Shown in pieces: positions 51,426 to 61,556 of a stretch of 64,000 nucleotides of DNA. Both the position numbers and the translations under genes were made by a program. The notes below the pieces were generated by a model that saw only the letters and a list, made by a program, of their open reading frames with translations, had not been told where the DNA came from and ran no database searches. Origin of the DNA: Ensifer adhaerens (lineage in GTDB: Bacteria > Pseudomonadota > Alphaproteobacteria > Rhizobiales > Rhizobiaceae); assembly GCF_002007205.1 (NCBI RefSeq), contig NZ_LAZS01000006.1:558001-622000 (forward strand), written 5' to 3'. The first letter of the stretch is position 1. Every line of letters starts with the position of its first letter.

Positions 51426-51446
51426 GTTTTTGAAAGTGACCGTCAC

Positions 51447-52631
51447 ATGAGCAAAAACTGGCGCCCCGCAACGCAACTGGTCCATGGCGGAACCACCCGC
51501 TCCCAGCACGGCGAGACCTCGGAAGCGATCTTCCTCACCCAAGGCTTCGTCTACGAGACGTCGGAAGCTGCGGAAGCCCGTTTCAAGGGCGAAACCGACG
51601 GCTTCATCTATGCCCGCTACGGTAGCCCGACCAACGACATGTTCGAGAAGCGCATGTGCATGCTGGAAGGTGCGGAAGACGCGCGCGCCACGGCCTCGGG
51701 CATGGCCGCCGTTTCCGCGGCAATCCTCTGCCAACTCAAGGCCGGCGATCACATCGTCGCCGCCCGCGCCCTCTTCGGTTCCTGCCGCTGGGTGGTCGAG
51801 ACGCTGGCGCCGAAATACGGCATCGAATGCACGCTCGTCGACGGCCGCGACCTTAGCAATTGGGAAAAGGCGATCCAGAAGAACACCAAGGTCTTCTTCC
51901 TGGAAAGCCCGACCAACCCGACGCTCGAAGTCATCGACATTGCCGGTGTGGCCAAGCTCGCGAACCAGATCGGCGCCAAGGTCGTCGTCGACAACGTCTT
52001 TGCAACGCCGCTCTTCCAGAAGCCATTGGAACTCGGCGCCCATATCGTCGTCTATTCCGCCACCAAGCATATCGACGGCCAGGGCCGCTGCCTTGGCGGC
52101 GTCGTGCTTTCCGACAAGGAATGGATCAACGAGCACCTGCACGACTATTTCCGCCATACCGGCCCGGCGATGTCGCCGTTCAACGCCTGGACGCTGCTGA
52201 AGGGTATCGAGACCCTGCCGCTGCGCGTGCGCCAGCAGACGGAAACCGCCCGCCGTGTCGCCGATTTCCTGGCGGAACAGCCGCAGGTGGCCAAGGTCAT
52301 CTACCCCGGCCGCAAGGATCATCCGCAGGCCGACATCATCGCCAAGCAGATGACCGGCGGCTCGACGCTCGTCGCCTTCGAACTGAAGGGCGGCAAGGAT
52401 GCCGCCTTCGCGCTGCAGAACGCGCTCGAGATCGTGCGCATCTCCAACAATCTCGGCGACAGCAAGAGCCTGATCACCCATCCGGCCACGACCACGCACA
52501 AGAACCTTACGGACGAGGCGCGCGAAGAACTCGGCATCTCCGCCGGCACCGTGCGCTTCTCCGCCGGTATCGAGGACAGCGACGACGTCGTCGAAGATTT
52601 CGCGCGCGCGCTGAGGGCCGTGAAGGCCTGA
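51447..52631 (+). CDS. metZ: O-succinylhomoserine sulfhydrylase
   Basis: A 394-residue PLP enzyme of the Cys/Met metabolism family. ATASGMAAVSAAILCQLKAGDHIV, ESPTNPTLEV and the Schiff-base lysine in VVYSATKHIDGQGRC are visible. It forms homocysteine from O-succinylhomoserine and sulfide in methionine synthesis. The SAM-II element ahead supports metZ rather than a catabolic lyase. ATG at 51447; the ribosome site is weak (GAAAGTGA). Confidence 0.95.
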   Translation: MSKNWRPATQLVHGGTTRSQHGETSEAIFLTQGFVYETSEAAEARFKGETDGFIYARYGSPTNDMFEKRMCMLEGAEDARATASGMAAVSAAILCQLKAGDHIVAARALFGSCRWVVETLAPKYGIECTLVDGRDLSNWEKAIQKNTKVFFLESPTNPTLEVIDIAGVAKLANQIGAKVVVDNVFATPLFQKPLELGAHIVVYSATKHIDGQGRCLGGVVLSDKEWINEHLHDYFRHTGPAMSPFNAWTLLKGIETLPLRVRQQTETARRVADFLAEQPQVAKVIYPGRKDHPQADIIAKQMTGGSTLVAFELKGGKDAAFALQNALEIVRISNNLGDSKSLITHPATTTHKNLTDEAREELGISAGTVRFSAGIEDSDDVVEDFARALRAVKA

Positions 52632-52644
52632 TTTTACGAAGACA

Positions 52645-52669
52645 CGGCCGCCGTGACCAACGGCGGCCG
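52645..52669 (+). terminator. Hairpin downstream of metZ
   Basis: CGGCCGCCGT-gacca-ACGGCGGCCG, ten paired bases with a five-base loop, 14 bases after the metZ stop, followed by CGCCCTTTGCC. Likely transcription end with a poor U-tract. Confidence 0.65.
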
Positions 52670-52801
52670 ACGCCCTTTGCCGGCAGTCACGAAATGGCTT
52701 CCGGCGGCCCAGCGCCAAGGCGCCCGGCACATTTCACCCTTCCGATCGCGCCAGCACGTCCGTCCGTCCCATCATGGGACCGCACAATCTTGCCGTTATT
52801 C

Positions 52802-52830
52802 TTGACGAAACCATCTTGCTGTAGAATACC
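52802..52830 (+). promoter_or_regulatory. Candidate apaG promoter
   Basis: TTGACG (52802-52807), 17-base spacer, AATACC (52825-52830), ending 29 bases before the apaG start. The -10 match is modest. Confidence 0.5.
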
Positions 52831-52858
52831 CTGAAAGACCTGAAGCAAGGTGATGCCC

Positions 52859-53251
52859 ATGTATCGCGCTTTGACCCGCGACATAGAAGTTACGGTGGAG
52901 CCGTACTATCTCGAAGAGCAATCGGATCCGGATGACGGCCGCTATGTCTGGGGCTATCGCATCGTCATCTCAAACCACTCGGACGCGTCCGTGCGGTTGA
53001 TGACGCGCTACTGGCACATTACCGACGAGAACGGGCAGGTCGACGAAGTCAGCGGTCCGGGCGTCATCGGCGAGCAGCCGCTGCTCAATCCCGGCGATAC
53101 CTACGAGTATTCCTCCGGGTGCCCGCTGGATACGCCATCCGGCGTCATGTTCGGTCATTACAGCATGGAATCGGAAGGCGGAGAGACCTTCAACGTGGCC
53201 ATCCCCGCCTTCTCGCTCGATTCACCCGGTCTCGTGCGCACGCTCAACTAG
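52859..53251 (+). CDS. apaG: ApaG (Co2+/Mg2+ efflux-associated domain) protein
   Basis: 130 residues. [67 protein letters not shown] and [19 protein letters not shown] match the ApaG fibronectin-like fold. Members bind nucleotides or polymerise in some species; cellular role is unclear. ATG at 52859 is chosen because AAGG lies eight bases ahead; ATG at 52853 and GTG at 52850 are too close to it. Convergent with hslO. Confidence 0.94.
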   Translation: MYRALTRDIEVTVEPYYLEEQSDPDDGRYVWGYRIVISNHSDASVRLMTRYWHITDENGQVDEVSGPGVIGEQPLLNPGDTYEYSSGCPLDTPSGVMFGHYSMESEGGETFNVAIPAFSLDSPGLVRTLN

Positions 53252-53293
53252 TTGTTCGGCACGCGCCACGCCGCGAAGGTCGCAGTTTCGTCC

Positions 53294-54283
53294 TTACTGC
53301 GGACGAACCTCGTTCGCCTCGAAGCGATAGGTCGTCGAGCAGAACTCGCAGGTCACCTTGACTTCGCCATCGTCGATGGTGCTTTCGAGGTCGTCCGTGC
53401 TCAGATTGGACAACACCGACTGAAGCTTCTCGCGCGAGCAGCTGCAACGGTCATAGACTGCCTGCGGTTCGTAGACGCGGACGCCGCGCTCGTGGAACAG
53501 GCGATAGAGCAGCCGCTCGGTTCCGACCATCGGATCGGTCAACTCGTCCATGTCGATCGTTTCGACCATCACCTTGGCCTCGGCCCAGAGATCGTCATCC
53601 TCGAACGCGTTTTCTCCATCATCGCCGTCACCGCCCGAAAGGTCGGGCTGGCGCATGCGCTCCGGCGCTTCCGGCAGGAACTGGGCAACCATGCCGCCGG
53701 CACGCCAGCGGTGGCGCGGCTTGCCGTTTTCGTCGCGATCCAGGAGCTCGGCCACGCCAAGGCGCACCTTTGTCGGGATCTGCTCCGACTGGCGGAAATA
53801 GACGCCGGCGATTTCCTCGAGCGTCGCGCCGTCGAGCGCGACGATGCCCTGATAGCGCTGGGTATGGGCGCCCTGGTCGATGGTGAAGGCGAGCACGCCC
53901 TTGCCCAGCAACTCATGCGAAAGGGTCCGGCCGTCCTTTTCGGCGGCCGCCAGCGCTTCCTGATCGTAGCGGGCATAGGCGCGCACGCGATCCGGCGTCG
54001 AGAAATCGGCAACCACCAGATCGACCGGGCCATCGCCCTGGGTCTGGACGATCAGCTTGCCTTCGAATTTCAGCGACGTTCCGAGCAGAACCGTGAGCAC
54101 GACTGTTTCGGCAACCAGGCGCGCGACCGGCAGCGGATAATTATGGCGCTCGAGAATAGCGTCCAGCATCGGGCCGAGCTGCACGGCGCGGCCGCGCACG
54201 TCGAGGCCTTCCACCTGGAAAGGCACAACGTGATCGTCACCGGCAAAGTCGAACTCACCAAGCCCTGGCGTCATGTCGGTCAT
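53294..54283 (-). CDS. hslO: Redox-regulated chaperone Hsp33
   Basis: A 329-residue Hsp33 holdase. The C-terminal zinc/redox switch has four cysteines: C280 and C282 (CxC) and C312 and C315 (CxxC). Oxidation releases zinc and activates the chaperone. The N-terminal domain begins DDHVVPFQVEGLDVRGRAVQLG. An acidic insert (DLSGGDGDDGENAFEDDDLW) separates the core from the switch, and is characteristic of alphaproteobacterial forms. ATG follows AAGGAGC. It is followed downstream by no same-strand gene (apaG converges) and preceded by argF on the same strand. Confidence 0.95.
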   Translation of the reverse strand: MTDMTPGLGEFDFAGDDHVVPFQVEGLDVRGRAVQLGPMLDAILERHNYPLPVARLVAETVVLTVLLGTSLKFEGKLIVQTQGDGPVDLVVADFSTPDRVRAYARYDQEALAAAEKDGRTLSHELLGKGVLAFTIDQGAHTQRYQGIVALDGATLEEIAGVYFRQSEQIPTKVRLGVAELLDRDENGKPRHRWRAGGMVAQFLPEAPERMRQPDLSGGDGDDGENAFEDDDLWAEAKVMVETIDMDELTDPMVGTERLLYRLFHERGVRVYEPQAVYDRCSCSREKLQSVLSNLSTDDLESTIDDGEVKVTCEFCSTTYRFEANEVRPQ

Positions 54284-54524
54284 GTCTTGCTCCTTGCCTC
54301 AGCCAACCAAGCTGCACAAGGAACATCTCTATCCCCGCGCAAACCTGCCCGCTGCCTTAATTGATCCCGCGATGAACGGATTGTCCATCAGGCCTGTGCC
54401 ATTCGCCCATTGCGCCGCACATCACCGATGACGGTTGGCGCTGCACTGGTCCTCAGGAGCGCGCCCCGCTTGCCGCCTAGATCGTGTCGCCGATCGGCAA
54501 TGTCAAGAGGTGCCCGACGGCGGC

Positions 54525-55442
<918 letters not shown>

Positions 55443-55542
55443 CGTACTCGGTTCCTCAAAAAATCGAACCCTGGTGCGCCACGCAGTGGCGTGAACGCAC
55501 GTAGGTCATTCTAACATCCTGGGTCAGTCCTGGCCCGATCGC

Positions 55543-56742
55543 TCAGGCCGCAGCGTTGCCACTTGCCTTGCGCACCGCCTCCGCCGCGCGCTCGATGCGT
55601 GCGAGGCCCTCGCGGGCTTCCTCCGCCGTTATCGTCAATGGCGGCAGCAGGCGCAGCACGTTCTCCCCGGCCGGCACGGCCAGCAGTCTTTCCGCGCGGA
55701 TTTCCTTCAGCAGGTCGGCCGAAGGACCCTTCACCTTGATGCCCAGCATCAAACCGTCGCCGCGGATCTCCTCGATGACATCGGGGAAGCGGTCCTTGAG
55801 CGATGCGAGGCCCTGGCGGAAGACCAGGGCAACGTCGCGCACATGCGTGAGGAACCCGTCGGCGAGAACGACGTCAAGCACGGCGTTGCCGACGGCCATC
55901 GCCAGCGGGTTGCCACCGTATGTGGAGCCGTGCGTGCCGGCCACCATGCCGGACGCGGCCTCCTCCGTCGCAAGGCAGGCGCCAAACGGGAAGCCGCCGC
56001 CGATACCCTTGGCAACCGCCATGATGTCGGGACGGATATCCGCCCATTCATAGGCAAACAGCTTGCCGGTGCGGCCGACGCCGGTCTGGACCTCGTCGAG
56101 GATCAGGAGCAGGCCGAACTCGTCGCAGAGCGCGCGCAGTTCCTGCATGAACTCCTTGGTCGCCGGGCGGATACCACCCTCGCCCTGGATCGGTTCGATC
56201 AGGATCGCTGCGGTTTCCTCTGTGATCGCGTTCTTGACCGCGGCGATGTCGCCGAACGGAACCTGGTAGAAACCCGGAGCCTTCGGCCCGAAGCCCTCGA
56301 TGTACTTCTGCTGACCGCCGGCTGCGATGGTCGCGATCGTGCGGCCATGGAACGCGCCCTCGAAGGTGATGACGTGGAACTTCTCCGGGTGGCCCTTGGA
56401 GAAGTGGTAACGCCGTGCCGTCTTGATGGCGCATTCCAGCGCTTCCGCACCCGAATTGGTGAAGAACACCTTGTCGGCAAAGGTCACCGCCGTCAGCCGG
56501 CGGCCGAGGCTTTCCTGGCCCGCAATTTCATAAAGGTTGGACAGGTGCCAGACCTTGTCGGCCTGCGCCTTCAGCGCCTCGACGAGGTGTGGGTGCGCGT
56601 GGCCGAGCGAGTTCACGGCAACGCCGGCACCGAAGTCGAGATAACGCGTGCCGTCTTCAGCAATCAGCCAGACGCCCTCTCCTCGCTCGAAACGCAACGG
56701 CGCGCGCATGTAGGTATCGTAAAGCGGCGTGGTTGCAGTCAT
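55543..56742 (-). CDS. argD: Acetylornithine aminotransferase
   Basis: A 399-residue class III PLP aminotransferase. [31 protein letters not shown] and the Schiff-base lysine in [15 protein letters not shown] are seen. It makes N-acetylornithine (and may act on succinyl-diaminopimelate). ATG at 56742 after AAGGAGAG; an upstream start at 56772 is less likely. Its leader carries a consensus-like promoter and two hairpins. Confidence 0.95.
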   Translation of the reverse strand: MTATTPLYDTYMRAPLRFERGEGVWLIAEDGTRYLDFGAGVAVNSLGHAHPHLVEALKAQADKVWHLSNLYEIAGQESLGRRLTAVTFADKVFFTNSGAEALECAIKTARRYHFSKGHPEKFHVITFEGAFHGRTIATIAAGGQQKYIEGFGPKAPGFYQVPFGDIAAVKNAITEETAAILIEPIQGEGGIRPATKEFMQELRALCDEFGLLLILDEVQTGVGRTGKLFAYEWADIRPDIMAVAKGIGGGFPFGACLATEEAASGMVAGTHGSTYGGNPLAMAVGNAVLDVVLADGFLTHVRDVALVFRQGLASLKDRFPDVIEEIRGDGLMLGIKVKGPSADLLKEIRAERLLAVPAGENVLRLLPPLTITAEEAREGLARIERAAEAVRKASGNAAA

Positions 56743-56770
56743 GCGAGGCTCTCCTTCACTCCAGATCGAC

Positions 56771-56827
56771 ATCGATCCCGCGCCTCACGCGGGTCGATAA
56801 AAATCAAAAATGCCGCCTTTCGGCGGC
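56771..56827 (-). promoter_or_regulatory. argD 5' leader with two stem-loops
   Basis: Read leftwards, GCCGCC-gaaa-GGCGGC (56827-56812) is followed by ATTTTTGATTTTT, then a long arm pair ATCGACCCGCG/CGCGGGATCGAT (56798-56771) with one bulged base. The first hairpin begins at the predicted transcription start and is followed by a U-rich run. It may shield the 5' end or act as an early terminator/attenuator. Confidence 0.6.
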
Positions 56828-56833
56828 GCAGGC

Positions 56834-56862
56834 ACTATTCCCATTTCGCGCTGCAATGTCAA
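56834..56862 (-). promoter_or_regulatory. Candidate sigma-70-like argD promoter
   Basis: On the minus strand: TTGACA (56862-56857), 17-base spacer, AATAGT (56839-56834). It is the best consensus match in the intergenic region, with a predicted start near 56827. Confidence 0.75.
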
Positions 56863-56896
56863 CAAAACCAAGCCTTGCAGCGCAACATGAAGGGTC

Positions 56897-57128
56897 GATT
56901 CCCAGGGGCAGAAAAATCGTCCGGGAGGGCTTGCAAAAATGCAACGCTGGCCGAGCAAGTTGGGGAAAACTACGAAATCGATTCGGCCTGATTCCCGGGA
57001 CTCTTGCCACAGAGTCCAGCGGTCAGTACGTTAACATTCAATTACTAGACGCATGCGGCGGACCTAGTCACCAAAAGAGTTATCGCGTTTGCAACCCCGG
57101 GGTTCAGCCGGGGTGCGGTGAGGGATTC
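56897..57128 (+). promoter_or_regulatory. GANTC cluster in the gcrA upstream region
   Basis: GANTC, the CcrM methylation sequence, occurs at 56897 (GATTC), 56980 (GATTC), 56990 (GATTC), 56999 (GACTC), 57012 (GAGTC) and 57124 (GATTC). The pair GGACTC/GAGTCC around 56998-57017 is itself an inverted repeat. TTAA-N7-TTAC at 57031-57045 is a partial CtrA-type box. This region lies between argD and gcrA (421 bases with no gene). Confidence 0.7.
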
Positions 57129-57163
57129 TGCCATCCCCAACGCTGAGAACGGAGAGTGCAGAA

Positions 57164-57685
57164 ATGAACTGGACTGACGAGCGGGTGGAGAAACTGAAGA
57201 AGCTTTGGTCCGAGGGCCTGAGCGCGAGCCAGATCGCGGCACAGCTCGGCGGCGTCAGCCGTAACGCTGTCATCGGCAAGGTTCACCGCCTGAGCCTGCC
57301 AGGTCGCGCCAAGGCCGGCGGCAGCACCACGACGGCGGCCCGTCCGAAGCGCCCGACTTCGGCACCGCGCGCGCCGAACTACGCGTCGCGCGTTTCGACC
57401 CGCCCGGTTGCACGCGCGGCCGGCGCTGTTGTTCTCAAGGAAGAAATTGAAGTCGATCTCGTTGCCGAGCAGGATTTCAGCACCCGGACCGACGTTGTCG
57501 TGCCGATGTCGCGCCGCCTCGAGCTGACCCAGCTCACCGAGCGCACCTGCAAGTGGCCGATCGGCGACCCGCTGAAGGAAGAGTTTCACTTCTGCGGCAA
57601 CGATTCCCCGGAAGCCTCGCCTTACTGCACCTTCCATGCGCGGCTGGCCTACCAGCCGTCGGGGGAGCGCCGCAGGGCCCGCTAA
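57164..57685 (+). CDS. gcrA: GcrA cell cycle regulator
   Basis: 173 residues. The N-terminal helix-turn-helix MNWTDERVEKLKKLWSEGLSASQIA, continuing SRNAVIGKVHRLSLPGR, matches GcrA. A variable middle is followed by the conserved sigma-70-binding region LTERTCKWPIGDP and the C-terminal FHFCGND / YCTFHARLAYQP. GcrA works with RNA polymerase at promoters with CcrM-methylated GANTC to control cell-cycle and division genes. The ATG follows GGAGAG. Next to argD and phoB as in Sinorhizobium. Confidence 0.96.
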   Translation: MNWTDERVEKLKKLWSEGLSASQIAAQLGGVSRNAVIGKVHRLSLPGRAKAGGSTTTAARPKRPTSAPRAPNYASRVSTRPVARAAGAVVLKEEIEVDLVAEQDFSTRTDVVVPMSRRLELTQLTERTCKWPIGDPLKEEFHFCGNDSPEASPYCTFHARLAYQPSGERRRAR

Positions 57686-57704
57686 GAAGCTGGACCGCAT
57701 CAAC

Positions 57705-57738
57705 AAAAAAAAGGGGCCGATCGGCCCCTTTTTTGTTG
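57705..57738. terminator. Bidirectional terminator between gcrA and phoB
   Basis: A perfect inverted repeat: AAAAAAGGGGCCGA/TCGGCCCCTTTTTT, 14 paired bases, centred between 57720 and 57721. T-tracts on both strands allow it to end gcrA and the pst-pho operon. Confidence 0.95.
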
Positions 57739-57754
57739 GCGATTTCCAAACCGC

Positions 57755-58438
57755 TCAGCTTTCGAGCGAATAGCCAGCGCCGCGAACGGTGCGGATGACG
57801 TCGGGCATGTTCGAGAAGTTCAGCGCCTTGCGCAGGCGGCCGACATGCACGTCGACGGTGCGTTCGTCGACATAGATGTCATGGCCCCAGACGCCATCCA
57901 GAAGCTGCGAGCGCGAGAAGACGCGGCCTGGCGAGGACATCAAGAACTCCAGCAGACGGAACTCGGTCGGTCCGAGGCGCACTTCGCGGCTGCGGCGGTG
58001 AACGCGGTGGGTCTCGCGGTCGAGTTCGATGTCGCCGCAGCGAAGCAGCGTCGAGAGCACCTCGGGCTTTGCCCGGCGCAGCATCGCCTTGACGCGCGCC
58101 ATCAGCTCCGGCGTCGAGAAGGGCTTGACCACATAGTCGTCTGCACCGGTCGCCAGACCCCGGACGCGCTCGCTTTCCTCGCCACGCGCCGTCAGCATGA
58201 TGATCGGCAGGCGCTCGGTCTCCGGGCGCTGGCGCAGCCGGCGGCAAAGCTCGATGCCGGAAACACCGGGCAGCATCCAGTCGAGGATCAAGAGGTCAGG
58301 CAGGCGCTCTTGCAGACGGATCTCCGCCTCGTCACCCCTGAGGATCGTATCGACATCGAAGCCTTCGGCTTCGAGGTTGTAACGCAGCAGAACGCTCAGC
58401 GCCTCTTCGTCTTCGACTACGGCGATTTTTGGCAACAT
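57755..58438 (-). CDS. phoB: Phosphate regulon response regulator PhoB
   Basis: 227 residues: an OmpR-type receiver with phospho-acceptor D53 (LLILDWMLPG), DDYVVKPFS, and a C-terminal winged helix (RSREVRLGPTEFRLLEFLMSSPGRVFSRSQLLDGVWG). It activates Pho-box promoters in phosphate starvation. ATG at 58438 (MLPKIAVVEDEE) is used; the extension to 58501 has no support. Last gene of the pstSCAB-phoU-phoB operon; the 202-base gap to phoU shows no other gene. Confidence 0.96.
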   Translation of the reverse strand: MLPKIAVVEDEEALSVLLRYNLEAEGFDVDTILRGDEAEIRLQERLPDLLILDWMLPGVSGIELCRRLRQRPETERLPIIMLTARGEESERVRGLATGADDYVVKPFSTPELMARVKAMLRRAKPEVLSTLLRCGDIELDRETHRVHRRSREVRLGPTEFRLLEFLMSSPGRVFSRSQLLDGVWGHDIYVDERTVDVHVGRLRKALNFSNMPDVIRTVRGAGYSLES

Positions 58439-58640
58439 CAGGTAACGTCTCCTTACCGCAAGCGCCGCGCAGCCTCTCAGACCGCAAGGGCGCTCAGACA
58501 CTCTAAATCTGGAGCACAGCCGCCATTTTCAAAGGCGGTGCGAAAACCGCGTGCTTCAGATACAGGAATTCGGGGCCGCGACCGAAGCCGCGACCGGACT
58601 AGATTTCAAAGGGCATGCATGCTTACGGCGCGCTTGGCGC

Positions 58641-59351
58641 TCAGTCGTTGACCGAGCCCAACGTCGACGTGTTGTCATCCTTCGGACGCTCGCCTTCCGG
58701 CTGGGCGCCCGTCGCCATGTAGTAGATCGTCTCGGCGATGTTGGTCGCATGGTCGCCGATGCGCTCGATGTTCTTGGCGCAGAACAGAAGATGCGTGCAG
58801 GGCGTGATGTTGCGCGGATCTTCCATCATGTAGGTCAAGAGCTCGCGGAACAGCGAGGTGTAGATCGCATCGATCTCCTCGTCGCGCTCGCGGATGCTGT
58901 TGGCCTTTTCCGGCGAACGCGAGGCGTAAACGTCGAGCACTTCCTTGAGCTGCACCAAAGCGAGCTCGGCGAGGTGTTCGAGACCACGAGCGAGCTTGCG
59001 CGGGATGCCGGAGCCGGCGACCGCGATCACGCGCTTGGCCGTGTTCTTGCCGAGGTCGCCGACGCGCTCGAGATCCGAGGCGATGCGGATCGAGCCCATG
59101 ATCTCGCGCAGGTCGGCAGCGACCGGCTGGCGCTTGGCGATCGTGACGATTGCCTTCTCGCCGATCTGACGCTCGGCGTCGTCGAGGACGGTGTCGTCCG
59201 AAATCACCTTCTGCGCCAGTGCCAGGTCGGAATTGACGAGCGCGCGAACGGACTCGGCGACCATCTGCTCGGCGAGGCCGCCCATCTCCGAGATGCGGCG
59301 CGTCAGGTACTTCAGTTCTTCGTCATAGGCAGACATGATATGCATGGACAT
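58641..59351 (-). CDS. phoU: Phosphate signalling protein PhoU
   Basis: 236 residues of all-helical PhoU fold with two three-helix bundles (EELKYLTRRISEMGGLAEQMVAESVRALVNSD and the second repeat from ELALVQLKEVLDVYA) and metal-binding motif ERVGDLGKNTAK. It conveys the Pst transporter state to PhoR. ATG at 59351 after AAGGA; an in-frame ATG two codons later is an alternative. Confidence 0.96.
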   Translation of the reverse strand: MSMHIMSAYDEELKYLTRRISEMGGLAEQMVAESVRALVNSDLALAQKVISDDTVLDDAERQIGEKAIVTIAKRQPVAADLREIMGSIRIASDLERVGDLGKNTAKRVIAVAGSGIPRKLARGLEHLAELALVQLKEVLDVYASRSPEKANSIRERDEEIDAIYTSLFRELLTYMMEDPRNITPCTHLLFCAKNIERIGDHATNIAETIYYMATGAQPEGERPKDDNTSTLGSVND

Positions 59352-59404
59352 GATCGTCGATCCTTACAGGCGCTTTCCAGTTGCAGTCGGAGCTCTATCC
59401 GGCC

Positions 59405-60220
59405 TCAGCCGAAGCGGCCCATGATGTAATCCTGGGTGCGCTGGTCATCCGGATTGGTGAACATCTTGTCGGTGTCGTTCTCCTCGACGAGATTGCCGAG
59501 GTGGAACATGGCGGTGCGCTGCGAAACACGGGCGGCCTGCTGCATCGAGTGGGTCACGATGACGATCGTGAAGTTCGTGCGCAGTTCGTGGATGAGTTCC
59601 TCGACCTTGGCGGTCGCGATCGGATCGAGCGCCGAGCAGGGCTCGTCCATCAGGATGACTTCCGGGCTGACGGCGACCGCACGGGCGATGCAGAGGCGCT
59701 GCTGCTGACCGCCGGAAAGACCGGTACCCGGCTCCTGCAGGCGGTCCTTCACCTCGTTCCACAGACCGGCCTTCTGCAGGCTGGTTTCGACGATCTCATC
59801 GAAGTCCGCCTTGGTGCGGGCAAGGCCGTGGATGCGCGGACCGTAGGAAACGTTGTCGTAGATCGACTTCGGGAACGGGTTCGGCTTCTGGAAGACCATG
59901 CCGACACGGGCGCGCAGTTCGACGACGTCGATGGTCGGATCGTAGATGTCGTCCGTGTCGAGCGTGATCTTGCCGGTAACACGGCAGTTCTCGATCGTGT
60001 CGTTCATGCGGTTCAGCGTGCGCAGGAAGGTCGACTTGCCGCAACCCGAAGGACCGATCAGCGCCGTGACCGTGTTCTCGCGGATGTTGAGGTTGACGTC
60101 GAAAAGCGCGCGCTTCTCTCCGTAATAGACCGACACATCCTTGCCGATCATCTTGTAGGGCACGGTGTTCATTTTCTGATCCAAGGCTTTCTCGACGGCT
60201 GCTTCTGACATGATGTTCAT
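59405..60220 (-). CDS. pstB: Phosphate ABC transporter ATP-binding protein
   Basis: 271 residues. Walker [13 protein letters not shown], signature [14 protein letters not shown] and Walker [15 protein letters not shown] are present, with the PstB-typical [15 protein letters not shown]. It powers high-affinity phosphate uptake. ATG at 60220 (MNIMSEAAV). Thirteen bases after pstA. Confidence 0.97.
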   Translation of the reverse strand: MNIMSEAAVEKALDQKMNTVPYKMIGKDVSVYYGEKRALFDVNLNIRENTVTALIGPSGCGKSTFLRTLNRMNDTIENCRVTGKITLDTDDIYDPTIDVVELRARVGMVFQKPNPFPKSIYDNVSYGPRIHGLARTKADFDEIVETSLQKAGLWNEVKDRLQEPGTGLSGGQQQRLCIARAVAVSPEVILMDEPCSALDPIATAKVEELIHELRTNFTIVIVTHSMQQAARVSQRTAMFHLGNLVEENDTDKMFTNPDDQRTQDYIMGRFG

Positions 60221-60233
60221 AGTAATTACCTCA

Positions 60234-61556
60234 CTACCAACGGCGCTCAAAGCGACGTCGCAACAGAATGGCGCCAAGGTTCATGACGACGAGGAAGATG
60301 AGAAGAATGATGATCGCACCGGATGTGCGCTCGACGAAGGCGCGTTCGGCCTCGTTGGCCCACATGTAGATTTGCACCGGCAGCGCCGTCGACGGTTCCA
60401 TCGGCGAACCGGGATAGTCGACGACGAAGGCGACCATGCCGATCAGGAGCAGCGGCGCGGTTTCGCCAAGCGCGTGGGCAAGGCCGATGATGGTGCCGGT
60501 CAGGATGCCCGGCATTGCCAGCGGCAGCACGTGGTGGAAGATGGTCTGCATCTTCGACGCGCCGAGACCGAGGGCTGCCGCGCGGATCGACGGCGGGACC
60601 GCCTTCAACGCCGCGCGGGTGGCGATGATGATCGTCGGAAGCGTCATCAGCGTCAGCACGAAACCACCGACGACGGCCGCTGAACGCGGCATGCCGGCAA
60701 AGTTGATGAAGACGGCGAGACCCAGGAGACCGTAGACGATCGACGGAACGGCCGCGAGGTTGTTGATGTTGACCTCGATCAGGTCGGTCAGCCGGTTCTT
60801 CGGCGCGAACTCCTCGAGATAGATCGAGGCGGCAACGCCGATCGGAAGCGACAGCACCAGCACGATCAGCATCATGTAGAACGAGCCGAGGGCCGCGACG
60901 CCGACGCCTGCAGCTTCCGGACGGCTGGAGGCGCCGAAGGTGAAGATGCCGGTGTTGAAGCTCTTCTTCAGCACGCCTGCCTCAGCAAGCTGGTTCATCC
61001 AGGTGACCTGCTGGTCCTTGACCTTGCGCTTGCTCTCATCGACCTTGAGGTCGATCTGGCCCTTGAAGGCGGAATCGATGTTGGCTTCGGCGAGCAGCGT
61101 GACGGGGACCGTCTTGCCGATGATCGACGGGTCGGCCACGACCAGGTCGCGCAGAAGCGTGCGGGAGCTCGCAGAGATCATGTCGGTCGCCTGCTTGACC
61201 TGCGGCCGCTTGCTCGCATCGAGGCCGAGCTGCTTGACGAGCGCGTCGCGCACCAAGAGCGGATAGTTGGCGGTCAACAGCACCTTGCCATCGGTCGCGC
61301 GTTCGCCCTTGGGGTCGACGACCTTTTCGGTGAACTCGATCGGCAGCGTGATCGTCGTCTGCTGGAATGCGGTGTAGCCGTTGGAAATGACGGTCCACAG
61401 CAAGAGCGCCAGGAAGAAGAGACCGGTGCTGATTGCCGCCATGCCATAGAAGCGGAATCGGCGTTCGGCAGCATAGCGACGCTTGATGCCGATATCGCGC
61501 TTTGCGGTTTCGGGACGGGCGGAGATCCGGACGGTCGAAGAAGCGATGTCGGTCAT
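60234..61556 (-). CDS. pstA: Phosphate ABC transporter permease PstA
   Basis: 440 residues, longer than E. coli PstA (296) because of a large N-terminal region with a periplasmic segment between the first span and the core (roughly residues 60-200). The permease core shows [17 protein letters not shown] and the EAA-type loop [27 protein letters not shown]. The long form is usual in rhizobia. Start overlaps the pstC stop (ATGA). Confidence 0.94.
   Translation of the reverse strand: MTDIASSTVRISARPETAKRDIGIKRRYAAERRFRFYGMAAISTGLFFLALLLWTVISNGYTAFQQTTITLPIEFTEKVVDPKGERATDGKVLLTANYPLLVRDALVKQLGLDASKRPQVKQATDMISASSRTLLRDLVVADPSIIGKTVPVTLLAEANIDSAFKGQIDLKVDESKRKVKDQQVTWMNQLAEAGVLKKSFNTGIFTFGASSRPEAAGVGVAALGSFYMMLIVLVLSLPIGVAASIYLEEFAPKNRLTDLIEVNINNLAAVPSIVYGLLGLAVFINFAGMPRSAAVVGGFVLTLMTLPTIIIATRAALKAVPPSIRAAALGLGASKMQTIFHHVLPLAMPGILTGTIIGLAHALGETAPLLLIGMVAFVVDYPGSPMEPSTALPVQIYMWANEAERAFVERTSGAIIILLIFLVVMNLGAILLRRRFERRW

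Noticed and set aside
57031-57045. CtrA box upstream of gcrA
   Set aside because: TTAA-N7-TTAC is only a partial match to TTAA-N7-TTAA; kept as a remark, not as a called site.
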